Source: Pseudomonas wadenswilerensis (lineage in GTDB: Bacteria; Pseudomonadota; Gammaproteobacteria; Pseudomonadales; Pseudomonadaceae). From it: a stretch of DNA of 64,000 nucleotides. Under the pieces are notes generated by a model. That model was given only the letters and a program-made list of their open reading frames with translations, searched no databases and had not been told where the DNA came from. Both the position numbers and the translations under genes were made by a program. Positions within the stretch are counted from its first letter, which is position 1. Every line of letters starts with the position of its first letter. Below, piece after piece: positions 54,377-63,603 of the stretch. Where the stretch lies: the NCBI RefSeq assembly GCF_900497695.1, contig NZ_UIDD01000005.1, positions 186,001 through 250,000 of the forward strand. The letters run 5' to 3'.

Positions 54377-54402
54377 TTAGCACGCAGGTCATTAGCGCAC
54401 TT
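54377..54402 (-). promoter_or_regulatory. Putative OhrR operator upstream of ohrR
   Basis: TTAGCACGCAG (54377-54387) and TTAGCGCACTT (54392-54402) are again spaced 15 bp apart, 33-58 bp upstream of the ohrR start. They overlap the 3' end of the upstream LysR gene (stop at 54401) by 2 bp. Confidence 0.6.
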
Positions 54403-55357
54403 ACTGCCAGCGCAGCTCGCTTTGCAGCGCCAGGTCCCAGGGCGGAATCGGGCTGAAGCGGCTCTTGAGGAATTCGAGCAACAAACGGCTGCGAGAGTTC
54501 GTTTCATGTTCCAGGCGCAGGGCATAGATACCGCTGCTTTCGGCGCTGGGCAGGCCGTTGTCACAGAATAGCGGTAGTAATTCCCCACGCAGCAGGTATT
54601 CGCTGATCAGCCAGGTGGGCAGGTGAGCGATACCCAAGCCGGCGAGGGCGCCGAACAGCAGGGTTTCGGCATTGTTGGCGCTCATGCGCATGCGCGTCGG
54701 GCGGTACAGGCGCATTTGCCCGTCGACCGCGAAGCGCCAGGCGAAGGGCGGGGCCAGGCCGTCCCAGTCCAGGCCGTCATGTTCGGGCAATTCAGCCGGG
54801 CTGGCGGGAATGCCGCGCTGGGCCAGGTAGGCGGGGCTGGCGCAGGCAATACGGACCATGTAGGCCAATGGCGTGGCGACCAGGCGGGTGTCTGCCAGAG
54901 GGCCGGCGCGCAACACCAGGTCGACTTCGCCCAGGTGCGAGCCGTGCAGGTCGACAAAGCTGTCGATCAGGCGCAATTGCACGTCCAGCCCGGGATAGGC
55001 TACGAGAAAATCGGCGATGGCCGGGGCCAGGTGGCGGCGACCGAACGCGGCCGGCGCGTCGATGCGGATCAGGCCTTCCGGGGCGTTGCTCAGCGATACC
55101 GCTTCCGCGCGGGCCAGGCGCAGCTCTTCGACGATCCGTCGGGCGCGTTCGGCAAAGGCATTGCCGGCCGGAGTTGGCCGTACCGCATGGGTGCTGCGCA
55201 CGAACAGGCGGCTGCCGACTGCGCTTTCCAGGGTGTCGATACGCCGCGCCACCGCCGAAGGCGTCAACGGATGACGCCGGGCGGTGGCGGAGAAGCTGCC
55301 GGTTTCCAGAACATCAAGAAACAGGCTGAGTTGTTCGGTCAGGGCATTGGGGTTCAT
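54401..55357 (-). CDS. LysR family transcriptional regulator
   Basis: A 318-residue LysR protein: winged helix in LSLFLDVLETGSFSATARRHPLTPSAVARRIDTLES, then an effector-binding domain starting GLIRIDAPAAFGRRHLAP. The start is taken at ATG 55357 (MNPNALTEQLSLFL) rather than 12 codons earlier. It is divergent from the TSUP permease gene, whose start is 111 bp away, and is its probable regulator. The gene downstream on the same strand is ohrR. Confidence 0.87.
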   Translation of the reverse strand: MNPNALTEQLSLFLDVLETGSFSATARRHPLTPSAVARRIDTLESAVGSRLFVRSTHAVRPTPAGNAFAERARRIVEELRLARAEAVSLSNAPEGLIRIDAPAAFGRRHLAPAIADFLVAYPGLDVQLRLIDSFVDLHGSHLGEVDLVLRAGPLADTRLVATPLAYMVRIACASPAYLAQRGIPASPAELPEHDGLDWDGLAPPFAWRFAVDGQMRLYRPTRMRMSANNAETLLFGALAGLGIAHLPTWLISEYLLRGELLPLFCDNGLPSAESSGIYALRLEHETNSRSRLLLEFLKSRFSPIPPWDLALQSELRWQ

Positions 55358-55467
55358 GCTGCGAATCTGCTTTTGCGTAAATGGCACAGCCATTGTGCGT
55401 TGCTGTGCGTTTCCCCGCTAGCGCCAGCTCGGTAGCATGCAGCGATTGGCAATTCAGAGAGGCGGCA

Positions 55468-56217
55468 ATGATTGAGTGGGCGATGTACATAGCGCTGGGC
55501 GCGGCACTGGGCACGGTGGGTGGGTTGTTCGGCATCGGTGGCGGGCTGATCGCGATTCCGGCGCTGGGGGTGCTGTTCGGTCTCGACCAGCAATTGGCCC
55601 AGGGGACGGCGCTGGTGATGGTGGTGCCCAATGTGCTGCTGGCGCTGTGGCGGTATCACCAGCGTAATCGCATCGAACTCAAGCATGCGTTGCCCCTGGC
55701 CACGACCGGCTTTGTCTTCGCCTGGCTCGGTTCGATCTGGGCCGTGGGCGTCGATACCCAAGCCATGCGCTTTGGCTTTGTGCTGTTTCTGGGGGCGCTG
55801 GCGGCCTGGAACCTGGCGCGGATGTTCATGCGCACTGCCCAGCCCGCCAGTGAGCTGCGCCAGCCCTGGCCGTGGCTGGGCGTGCTGGGCAGCGGTGCCG
55901 GGGTGCTGGGCGGTTTGTTCGGCGTCGGTGGGGCCGTGGTGGCAACGCCGGTACTGACCAGCGTGTTCGGCACCACCCAGGTGGTTGCCCAAGGTTTGTC
56001 ACTGGCCTTGGCTGCCCCCAGCACGGCCGTCACTTTGCTGACCTACGGCCTGCATCAGCATGTGCAGTGGAGCATGGGCATACCGCTGGCTGTCGGGGGC
56101 CTGCTGAGCATCAGTTGGGGCGTGAAACTGGCTCACGCCTTGCCGGAAAAAGCACTACGTTCGCTGTTCTGCGGCTTTTTGGTGCTGTGCGCGGTAATGC
56201 TGGCCTTCAAGATCTGA
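55468..56217 (+). CDS. TSUP family (TauE/SafE) permease
   Basis: A 249-residue membrane protein with about eight helices and the internal duplication of the TSUP family: GGLFGIGGGLIAIPAL in the first half and GGLFGVGGAVVATPVL in the second. Members export sulfite or sulfoacetate or move other small anions; no sulfur metabolism genes are near, so the substrate is open. AGAGAGGCGG precedes the ATG at 55468. Flanked by two LysR genes, the first divergent and the second convergent (11-bp overlap). Confidence 0.86.
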   Translation: MIEWAMYIALGAALGTVGGLFGIGGGLIAIPALGVLFGLDQQLAQGTALVMVVPNVLLALWRYHQRNRIELKHALPLATTGFVFAWLGSIWAVGVDTQAMRFGFVLFLGALAAWNLARMFMRTAQPASELRQPWPWLGVLGSGAGVLGGLFGVGGAVVATPVLTSVFGTTQVVAQGLSLALAAPSTAVTLLTYGLHQHVQWSMGIPLAVGGLLSISWGVKLAHALPEKALRSLFCGFLVLCAVMLAFKI

Positions 56218-57061
56218 AGCCTTCGATGATGTATTCGGCCAGGCAGTCGGTCATTTCCGACTGCGTTGTGCGATTGCGCAGCAGCATGATGCTGGCTGTG
56301 GGCAAAGGCGGCAGGCCTTCGGCTTCGCCAATGATCTGCAAGTCGCTGGTTATCAGGCTCTGCAACTGCGCGGTAACGGCCAGGCCGGCACTGACCACGG
56401 CCATGATCGCCGCGGTGCTGGCACTGGTGTAGGCGATCCGGTACTCCTTCTCGATGGCATCCAGGGCATTGCAGGCCCAGGTCCGGCAATAGCAATCGCA
56501 GTTGAACATCGCCAGCGGCAGAGGATTGTGCTCATGCGGGCAGAAACCCTGGGCCTGCACCCACACCGCGCGCTCGCGACGCAGCAACTGACCGATTTCG
56601 TTGCCCGGTTCACGGGTGATGATGGTCAGGTCCAGGTCCTGGCGCTGCATCAACTGCCGCGAACTTTCGCAATGGACCTCGACCTGAACCAGCGGATAGG
56701 CCTGGGCGAAGCTTGAAAGGATGCCTGGCAGAAAGCGCATGGCGTAGTCGTCCGGAGTGCCGATGCGCACCACGCCGACCATGTGCGGCATGCGCAGGGT
56801 ATTGAACACCTCGCCGTGCAACTTGAGGATGCGCCGGGCATAGCCGAGCAGCACCTGGCCCTCGGCGGTCAGGCGCACCTGGCGGCCATCGCGCTCGAAC
56901 AGCTGGCGCTGGATGATGTCCTCCTCCAGGCGCTTCATCTGCATGCTCACCGCCGACTGGGTACGGTTGACTACTTCGCCAGCGCGGGTGAAGCCGCCGT
57001 GTTCGGCGATGGCGACAAAGGTGCGCAGGACGTCGGAATCGATACTCTGGTACTGGGACAA
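56207..57061 (-). CDS. LysR family transcriptional regulator
   Basis: A 284-residue LysR protein with the helix-turn-helix SDVLRTFVAIAEHGGFTRAGEVVNRTQSAVSMQMKRLEE and the effector domain from VGVVRIGTPDDYAMR. Translation appears to begin at TTG 57061, placed 9 bp after AGGAG; no in-frame ATG fits. The middle contains an unusual cluster of cysteines (MFNCDCYCRTWAC), which could sense redox state or bind metal. It is divergent from the DUF1127 gene. Confidence 0.86.
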   Translation of the reverse strand: MSQYQSIDSDVLRTFVAIAEHGGFTRAGEVVNRTQSAVSMQMKRLEEDIIQRQLFERDGRQVRLTAEGQVLLGYARRILKLHGEVFNTLRMPHMVGVVRIGTPDDYAMRFLPGILSSFAQAYPLVQVEVHCESSRQLMQRQDLDLTIITREPGNEIGQLLRRERAVWVQAQGFCPHEHNPLPLAMFNCDCYCRTWACNALDAIEKEYRIAYTSASTAAIMAVVSAGLAVTAQLQSLITSDLQIIGEAEGLPPLPTASIMLLRNRTTQSEMTDCLAEYIIEGFRS

Positions 57062-57158
57062 GGCATCAATCTCCTAAATGTATGACATAAGAAACATTCG
57101 TTGGATTGATCTTATGCCGGGTCTGACACTGTCGTCATCCCAACAGGAGGGTAAGACG

Positions 57159-57389
57159 ATGAAAGGTCAGAAATCGCTTGTTCTGCAGTACTCAACGTCC
57201 CGGCACAGCTGGTTCCACCAATTCACCCAAGGCTTCAGTCAGCAACTGACGCGCTGGCGGCAATTGCACCGCGAGCGCCGCGAACTGGCGCGCCTGAGTG
57301 ATGCGGCGCTGGATGATATCGGCCTGAGCCGGGCGGATATTCTGCGCGAGGTGGAGCGTCCATTCTGGGATGACCCGCTGAGAAAATGA
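57159..57389 (+). CDS. DUF1127 family small protein
   Basis: A 76-residue basic protein whose C-terminal half is the DUF1127 motif: LARLSDAALDDIGLSRADI. Related short proteins in other bacteria are involved in RNA turnover or phosphate and carbon signalling. AGGAGG precedes the ATG. It is divergent from a LysR gene that starts 97 bp upstream and is probably regulated by it. Confidence 0.82.
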   Translation: MKGQKSLVLQYSTSRHSWFHQFTQGFSQQLTRWRQLHRERRELARLSDAALDDIGLSRADILREVERPFWDDPLRK

Positions 57390-57447
57390 GTCGCGTCATC
57401 GAAGTGCCACGACTAATGTAAGTGGGCTTGTTCACAAGGAGCCGGGC

Positions 57448-58689
57448 ATGCCCACCACACAGTCCTTTTCCCAGGCCCAGGCGCGCCGCCTGGCGTTGTC
57501 CGCCCAAGGCTTCAACAACCGGCAGGCGAACAGGTCGATCGGTGCCGCGCAGCTGAACCGGATGATCGAACGCCTCGGTGTGGTGCAGATCGACTCGGTC
57601 AATGCCCTGGTGCGTTCACACTACCTTCCCCTGTTTTCCCGTCTCGGCAGTTATCCACAGGCGTTGCTCGATCAACTGGCCTGGGGGCGCAACCGGCAAC
57701 GCAAACTTTTCGAATACTGGGGGCATGAGGCCTCGCTGCTGCCGCTGGAGCTGTATCCGCTGCTGCGTTGGCGCATGGACCGAGCGCGCCAGGGCCAGGG
57801 CATTTATCAACAGTTGGCGCGCTTCGGCCGCGAACAACAACCGACCATCGCCCGGGTGCTGGCGGCGGTGACCGAACAGGGCGCCCTGGGCGCTGGCAGC
57901 CTGTCGACCCGCCAGGAGCGCGCCGGCCCCTGATGGGACTGGAGTGCCGAGAAACACGCGCTGGAATGGCTGTTTGCCGCCGGGCTGGTAAATGTCGCCG
58001 GCCGCCGCGGTTTCGAGCGCCTGTACGATTTGCCGCAGCGGGTGCTGCCGGCTGCACTGCTTGAGCAACCGCCCATGGATGAGGCCGCCGCTCAACGCGG
58101 GCTTTTACTGCATGCCGCAGGTGCGTTGGGAGTGGCCACCGAGAAGGACCTGCGTGACTATTTTCGCCTGGCCCCCGGCGACAGCCGTGCGCGGTTGGCC
58201 GAGTTGCTCGAGGAGGGCGCTTTGCAGGCCTGTACGGTGCAGGCCTGGCCGCAACCGGCGTACTGCCTGGCGTCGCTGCGGGTGCCGCGCACAGTGAGCA
58301 GCAGCGCGTTGCTTTCGCCCTTTGACTCATTGGTGTGGGAGCGCGAGCGCACCGAGCGTCTTTTTGATTTCCGTTACCGGCTGGAGATCTACACGCCGGC
58401 GCACAAACGCGTCTACGGCTATTACGTGCTGCCGTTCCTGCACAACGAACGCATTGCCGCCCGTGTAGACCTGCGTGCCGAGCGTGCCCATGAGCGCCTG
58501 ACGGTACACGCGGTGCATGAGGAACAGCCAGGGCTGGATGAAGCGGGCATGCAGGCCCTGGCCGAGAGCCTGCAACGCATGGCCGCCTGGCTGGGCCTGG
58601 CCGAAGTGCAGTTGAATTGCCCGCGGGCCAGCGCCGCACGCTTGCGCGTGGCACTGGCCAGCAGCCGCTTTAGCGACGTACCTGCTTGA
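57448..58689 (+). pseudogene. YcaQ-like winged-helix DNA glycosylase family gene with in-frame TGA
   Basis: One frame covers both parts of a protein of about 413 residues of the winged-helix (HTH_42, AlkX/YcaQ) family, which unhooks interstrand crosslinks. Residues 1-161 (SFSQAQARRLALSAQGF, then GVVQIDSVNALVRSHYLPLF) end at TGA 57931-57933. The frame resumes at once with WDWSAEKHALEWLFAAGL and continues to the normal C-terminus. The family normally has Trp-Trp-Asp-Trp here, so a TGG to TGA change is likely. AAGGAG precedes the ATG at 57448. Both halves look intact, so the mutation is recent or the base is a sequencing error. The end overlaps the convergent DAHP synthase gene by 20 bp. Confidence 0.85.
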
Positions 58690-60016
58690 GGGTCTCGGCG
58701 ATCAAGAACGCCAGTTCCAGCGATTGATCGGCGTTCATCCGTGGATCGCAATGGGTGTGGTAGCGGTCGGAGAGGGAGTCTTCGGTGATCGGTCGCGCGC
58801 CACCGATGCACTCGGTGACGTTTTGTCCGGTCATCTCGATATGGATGCCACCGGCGTGACTGCCTTCGGCCTGATGGACCTGGAAGAATTGCTTGACCTC
58901 GCTGAGAATCTGGGCGAAATCGCGAGTCTTGTAACCGCTGCTGGCCTTGATGGTGTTGCCGTGCATCGGGTCGGAACTCCACAGCACCTGGCGACCTTCG
59001 CGTTCGACGCTGCGAATCAGCGCTGGCAGATGCTCGCCGACCTTGTTCGCGCCCATGCGCACGATCAGGTTGAGGCGACCCGGGTCGTTGTCCGGGTTGA
59101 GCACATCGATCAGGCGGATGAGCTCGTCGGTATTCATGCTGGGTCCGACCTTGACCCCGATCGGGTTGTTCACCCCGCGCAGGAACTCGACATGGGCGCC
59201 GTCGAGCTGGCGGGTGCGGTCGCCGATCCAGAGCATATGCGCCGAGCAGTCGTAATAGTCGTTGGTCAGGCTGTCCCGGCGCACGAAAGCTTCTTCGTAG
59301 TTCAGCAGCAGCGCCTCATGGGCGGTGAAGAAACTGGTTTCGCGCAGTTGCGGCGAGCTGTCCAGGCCGCAGGCGCGCATGAAGGCCAGGGTTTCATCGA
59401 TGCGGTCAGCCAGCTGGCTGTACTTTTCAGCCAGCGCCGAGTTGGCGATGAAGTCCAGGTTCCATTTATGCACCTGGTGCAGATCGGCAAACCCGCCCTG
59501 GGCAAAGGCGCGCAGCAGGTTAAGGCTGGCGGTGGACTGATGGTAGGCCTGCAGCAGGCGCTCCGGGTCCGGCACCCGGCTCTTCTGGTCGAAGCCGATG
59601 CCGTTGACGATATCGCCACGGTAGGCCGGCAAGGTGACCCCACCGATGGTTTCATCGCCGGCTGAGCGCGGCTTGGCGAACTGCCCGGCCATGCGACCGA
59701 CCTTGACCACCGGGCAGCCGGCGGCAAAGGTCATGACGATGGCCATCTGCAGCAGTACCTTGAAGGTGTCACGGATCTTGGCTGCCGAGAACTCGGCGAA
59801 GCTCTCGGCGCAATCGCCGCCTTGCAACAGGAACGCGCGGCCCTGGGTAACCTCGGCGAACTGACGGCGCAGTTCCCGGGCCTCGCCGGCAAATACCAGC
59901 GGCGGATAGCTGGCCAGGGTCTGCTCGACATTGAGCAGGCGGGCAGCATCAGGGTAGCTCGGTTGTTGCTGGATCGGCAGGGCGCGCCAGCTGTCAGGAC
60001 TCCAGGGGTGGTTCAT
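58670..60016 (-). CDS. Class II 3-deoxy-7-phosphoheptulonate synthase
   Basis: It condenses phosphoenolpyruvate and erythrose 4-phosphate to DAHP, the first step of the shikimate pathway. The 448-residue protein is the plant-like class II type, with [11 protein letters not shown] near residue 65, [20 protein letters not shown] and [10 protein letters not shown]. The class II type is regulated differently from the AroF/G/H type. The start is taken at ATG 60016; a GTG directly before it is also possible. Together with aroC at 16.7 kb it is the second aromatic pathway gene here, but they are not linked in an operon. Confidence 0.94.
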   Translation of the reverse strand: MNHPWSPDSWRALPIQQQPSYPDAARLLNVEQTLASYPPLVFAGEARELRRQFAEVTQGRAFLLQGGDCAESFAEFSAAKIRDTFKVLLQMAIVMTFAAGCPVVKVGRMAGQFAKPRSAGDETIGGVTLPAYRGDIVNGIGFDQKSRVPDPERLLQAYHQSTASLNLLRAFAQGGFADLHQVHKWNLDFIANSALAEKYSQLADRIDETLAFMRACGLDSSPQLRETSFFTAHEALLLNYEEAFVRRDSLTNDYYDCSAHMLWIGDRTRQLDGAHVEFLRGVNNPIGVKVGPSMNTDELIRLIDVLNPDNDPGRLNLIVRMGANKVGEHLPALIRSVEREGRQVLWSSDPMHGNTIKASSGYKTRDFAQILSEVKQFFQVHQAEGSHAGGIHIEMTGQNVTECIGGARPITEDSLSDRYHTHCDPRMNADQSLELAFLIAETLKQVRR

Positions 60017-60146
60017 CACGGGCTCGATCTGGTCGGAAAAGGGCTGTCTGCCATGTTAACAGTTGCGGCGCGCCTTGTTGCACTGGCGCCATTGACGGAC
60101 AATGGCGGTTTTTTGCGTGGTACAGCGGCGCCTGCCGGGAGACAGC

Positions 60147-60902
60147 ATGACAGAGGAACGGGTAGAGCGGCTGCTGGCCCAGGTGCATGACCAGTACGGC
60201 ACTATCAGCGTGCTGGAAGTCGAGGACTATCGCTTCCTCGAGTTCGGCGAGGCGATCGAGCAGAGCTGCGTGTTCACCGCCGACCCGAGCTGGCTTGAGT
60301 ACGACTATACCCGTGCCATGCTGATTGGTGCGCTGGCCCACCCTGAACCGGAAAGCGCGCTGTTTCTGGGCCTGGGTGCCGGCACCCTGACTCAGGCCTG
60401 CCTGAAGTTCCTGCCGCTGGAAGACGTCGAGGCCATTGAACTGCGCCCGGATGTGCCGCGCCTGGCCATCGAGTACATGGGCCTGGATGATGACCCGCGC
60501 CTGTATATCCGCATCGGTGATGCGATGGAGTTGCTGGAGACGGCCGAATGCGCCGACCTGATCTTCGTCGACCTGTATACCGACCATGGTCCGGGCGTCG
60601 CGCACCTGGCCTGGAGTTTTCTGGAAAACTGTCAGAAGCGCCTGAACCCCGGGGGCTGGCTGGTGATCAATCAATGGGCCGGTGACGACGGCAAGCCATT
60701 GGGTGCGGCGTTGCTGCGTGGCCTCTATCACCGTCATTACTGGGAGCTGCCGGTCAAGGAGGGCAACGTGATCCTCATGGTACCGGCTGACCTGGATCAG
60801 CAGCTCGATCTGCCAGGCCTGACCGCCCGGGCCGAGGCCCTGGCGCCACAACTGGGCTACTCGTTGCAACCGCTGATCGGCGCGATTCGCCCGGCGTCCT
60901 GA
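60147..60902 (+). CDS. Spermidine synthase-like methyltransferase-fold protein
   Basis: A 251-residue Rossmann-fold protein related to spermidine synthase. The nucleotide-binding loop is FLGLGAGTLTQAC near residue 75, the strand EAIELRPDVPRLA carries the acidic residue binding the cofactor, and IRIGDAMELL and DLIFVDLYTD give the second acidic site. The polyamine-binding GGGDG of true SpeE is replaced by GLGAGT, so the substrate may differ. The start is ATG 60147 after CGGGAG. It lies upstream of deaD on the same strand, and from memory precedes the helicase gene in other pseudomonads. Confidence 0.78.
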   Translation: MTEERVERLLAQVHDQYGTISVLEVEDYRFLEFGEAIEQSCVFTADPSWLEYDYTRAMLIGALAHPEPESALFLGLGAGTLTQACLKFLPLEDVEAIELRPDVPRLAIEYMGLDDDPRLYIRIGDAMELLETAECADLIFVDLYTDHGPGVAHLAWSFLENCQKRLNPGGWLVINQWAGDDGKPLGAALLRGLYHRHYWELPVKEGNVILMVPADLDQQLDLPGLTARAEALAPQLGYSLQPLIGAIRPAS

Positions 60903-61258
60903 GGCGCGTCACTGTGTCACTGGCGGAAAATCGATTCAGCCGCCAGCCTCGTTAACTTCCCGGGCCCGCCGCAACGTGGCCTGGCGCTGGCGTGTTTCAT
61001 TAAAAAAATCTCCCGTGAACGGCTAATTCAGGTATAGTACGCGCCGGTCTTTCACCGGACCTCGTTTAAGGTAGTGCAATTCCCCGAAGCCAGCTTCGGC
61101 TGCGCGTCCGCATCGCGGACTCTCCTTGACGTTCCTTTTTTTCTTCAATCGTTTTCGCAAATCCCCGCCGACAAAGCTGCCAGGGTGACCTTCGGGTCTT
61201 ACAAGGCATGTGCAGCTTTGGAGCATGGGTCTTTGCGGATGCACTTAGAGGCAGACCC
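60903..61258 (+). promoter_or_regulatory. Promoter and structured 5' leader of deaD
   Basis: A TATAGT hexamer (61033-61038) is a good -10, giving a leader of about 210 nt. It contains a CCGGT/ACCGG hairpin (around 61045), CCGAAGC/GCTTCGG (61084-61099), GTCCGC/GCGGAC (61106-61120) followed by a T-rich stretch (61136-61144) and a GACC-TTCG-GGTC tetraloop hairpin (61187-61198). Cold-shock helicase leaders are often long and structured, so control by temperature or DeaD itself is inferred. Confidence 0.5.
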
Positions 61259-62920
61259 ATGACCCAGGAAACCGGCGGCTTCGCCGCTCTCGATCTTCAT
61301 CCAAGTATTGTTGCCGCCGTTGTGGCTACTGGCTACGAAGAGCCATCGGCCATTCAGCAGCAATCGATCCCGATTATTCTTGCCGGTCACGACATGATTG
61401 GTCAGGCGCAGACAGGTACCGGTAAAACCGCCGCCTTCGCTCTGCCAATCCTGCACCGCATCGACCCGAGCAAGCGCGAGCCGCAAGCCCTGATCCTGGC
61501 GCCAACCCGTGAGTTGGCGCTGCAAGTAGCCACCGCTTTTGAAACCTACGCCAAGCAGATGCCGGGCGTTACCGTGGTGGCTGTATACGGTGGTGCCCCG
61601 ATGGGCCCACAACTGAAAGCAATCCGTAACGGCGCGCAAATCGTCGTTGCTACCCCTGGCCGTCTGTGCGACCACCTGCGTCGCGACGAGAAGGTCCTGG
61701 CAACCGTCAACCACCTGGTGCTCGACGAAGCCGACGAAATGCTCAAGCTGGGCTTCATGGATGACCTCGAAGTAATCTTCAAGGCCATGCCGGAAAGCCG
61801 TCAGACCGTACTGTTCTCGGCCACTCTGCCAGCCTCGATCCGTGCCATCGCCGAGCGCCACCTGCGCGAGCCGAAGCACGTCAAGATCCAGACCAAGACC
61901 CAGACCGTTACCGCGATCGAACAAGCCCACCTGATGGTCCACGCCGACCAGAAGGTTTCCGCTGTCCTGCGTCTGCTGGAAGTGGAAGAGTTCGACGCGC
62001 TGATCGCCTTCGTGCGTACCAAGCAAGCCACCCTGGACCTGGCCAGCGCCCTGGAAGCCAAAGGCTACAAAGCCGCTGCGCTGAACGGTGACATTGCCCA
62101 GAACCAGCGCGAGCGCGTCATCGACTCGCTCAAGGATGGCCGCCTGGACATCGTCGTCGCTACCGACGTCGCTGCTCGTGGCCTGGACGTACCGCGCATC
62201 ACTCACGTGTTCAACGTTGACATGCCGTACGACCCTGAGTCCTACGTTCACCGTATCGGCCGTACTGGCCGTGCCGGTCGCGAAGGCCGTGCGCTGCTGC
62301 TGGTTACCCCGCGCGAGCGTCGCATGCTGCAGGTGATCGAGCGTGTTACCGGTCAGAAGGTGGCTGAAGTTCGCCTGCCTAACGCCCAGGCCGTTCTCGA
62401 TGCCCGCATCAAGAAGCTGACCAACAGCCTGGCGCCGCTGGTTGCTGACGCCGAGTCGACCCACGGTGATCTGCTTGATCGCCTGACTGCCGACATCGGT
62501 TGCAGCCCACGTGCCCTGGCCGCCGCTCTGCTGCGCAAGGCTACCAACGGTCAGGCCCTGACCCTGGATGCGGTCGAGAAAGAGCAGCCGCTGGTTCCGA
62601 CCTACACTCCGCGTGAGCGCACTGGCGATCGTCCAGAGCGTGGCGAGCGTGAGCGTCGTGCACCGATGCCGCTGGGTGAAGGTCGTGCCCGTTGCCGTAC
62701 CGCGCTGGGTGCGCGTGACGGTATCGCCGCCAAGAACCTGCTGGGCGCCATCCTCAACGAAGGCGGCCTGGCCCGCGAAGCCATCGGCCGCATCCAGGTG
62801 CGCGACAGCTTCAGCCTGGTCGAGCTGCCGGAGGAAGGTCTGGAGCGTCTGCTGACCAAGCTCAAGGACACCCGTGTTGCCGGCAAGCAGCTGAAGCTGC
62901 GCCGCTACCGCGAAGACTGA
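61259..62920 (+). CDS. deaD: DEAD-box RNA helicase DeaD/CsdA
   Basis: A 553-residue ATP-dependent RNA helicase. The helicase core has the Q motif (GYEEPSAIQQQSIP), Walker A AQTGTGKTAAF, the DEAD box in VLDEADEML, SAT in LFSATLPAS and HRIGRTGRAGREG. The C-terminal region (about 470-553) is a DbpA-like RNA-binding domain, ending LKLRRYRED. It helps ribosome assembly and mRNA decay, particularly in the cold. The ATG at 61259 follows AGAGG; the frame upstream is leader. A strong terminator follows. Confidence 0.94.
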   Translation: MTQETGGFAALDLHPSIVAAVVATGYEEPSAIQQQSIPIILAGHDMIGQAQTGTGKTAAFALPILHRIDPSKREPQALILAPTRELALQVATAFETYAKQMPGVTVVAVYGGAPMGPQLKAIRNGAQIVVATPGRLCDHLRRDEKVLATVNHLVLDEADEMLKLGFMDDLEVIFKAMPESRQTVLFSATLPASIRAIAERHLREPKHVKIQTKTQTVTAIEQAHLMVHADQKVSAVLRLLEVEEFDALIAFVRTKQATLDLASALEAKGYKAAALNGDIAQNQRERVIDSLKDGRLDIVVATDVAARGLDVPRITHVFNVDMPYDPESYVHRIGRTGRAGREGRALLLVTPRERRMLQVIERVTGQKVAEVRLPNAQAVLDARIKKLTNSLAPLVADAESTHGDLLDRLTADIGCSPRALAAALLRKATNGQALTLDAVEKEQPLVPTYTPRERTGDRPERGERERRAPMPLGEGRARCRTALGARDGIAAKNLLGAILNEGGLAREAIGRIQVRDSFSLVELPEEGLERLLTKLKDTRVAGKQLKLRRYRED

Positions 62921-62931
62921 TCCGCGAGCGA

Positions 62932-62966
62932 TAAAAAAATCCCCGACTGGTTCGGGGATTTTTTTT
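62932..62966. terminator. Intrinsic terminator of deaD
   Basis: AAATCCCCGA and TCGGGGATTT form the stem with a CTGGT-type loop, flanked by A and T runs. It can work in both directions. Confidence 0.92.
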
Positions 62967-63010
62967 GCCTGTGCCGGTCTGTGGAGCTGTCCGTGGGGGT
63001 GTATCCACCC

Positions 63011-63600
63011 TGTGGGAGCTGGTCTTGCCAGCGATCGAGCGCGCAGCGGTCGTAATCCAGGCGCCGTCTGATGTGCTGGCGGGACTGGCCTCATCGCTGG
63101 CAAGCCAGTTCCCACAGGTCCGGCACCGCTCCCAAGAGCGGCGCCAATTCTGTGGGCGGGACTTGCCAGCGCTCCTACAGGTCTTGCGCCAATTCTGTGG
63201 GAGCTGGTCTTGCCAGCGATCGAGCGCGCAGCGGTCGTAATCCAGGCGCCGTCTGATGTGCTGGTGGGACTGGCCTCATCGCTGGCAAGCCAGCTCCCAC
63301 AGGTCCGGCACCGCTCTCAAGAGCGGCGCCAATTCTGTGGGCGGGACTTACCAGCGCTCCTACAGGTCTTGCGCCAATTCTGTGGGAGCTGGTCTTGCCA
63401 GCGATCGAGCGCGCAGCGGTCGTAATCCAGGCGCCGTCTGATGTGCTGGCGGGGCTGGCCTCATCGCTGGCAAGCCAGCTCCCACAGGTCCGGCACCGCT
63501 CTCAAGAGCGGCGCCAATTCTGTGGGCGGGACTTGCCAGCGCTCCTACAGGTCTTGCGCCAATCCTGTGGGAGCTGGTCTTGCCAGCGATCGAGCGCGCA
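63011..63600. repeat. 185-bp tandem array of REP elements (3 copies plus a partial fourth)
   Basis: Units begin at 63011, 63196 and 63381, each 185 bp, and a partial copy begins at 63566. Each unit holds a TGTGGGAGCTGGTCTTGCCA core, a spacer containing GCGGTCGTAATCCAGGCGCC, an inverse core (GCTGGCAAGCCAG then TCCCACAG) and a third core (TGTGGGCGGGACTTGCCAGC). Copies differ by only a few bases. It starts 45 bp after the deaD terminator and stops 3 bp before the stop codon of the convergent dioxygenase gene. The small open frames inside it repeat with the unit and are not genes. Confidence 0.92.
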
Positions 63601-63603
63601 GGA

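Noticed and set aside
57931..57933. Selenocysteine or programmed read-through at the TGA in the YcaQ-like gene
   Set aside because: The expected residue is Trp, not a Cys or catalytic position, and I see no SECIS-like hairpin directly downstream. A point mutation or sequencing error is simpler.
63011..63600. CRISPR array
   Set aside because: The repeats are 185 bp, contiguous and REP-based, with no short constant repeats separated by unique spacers and no cas genes.
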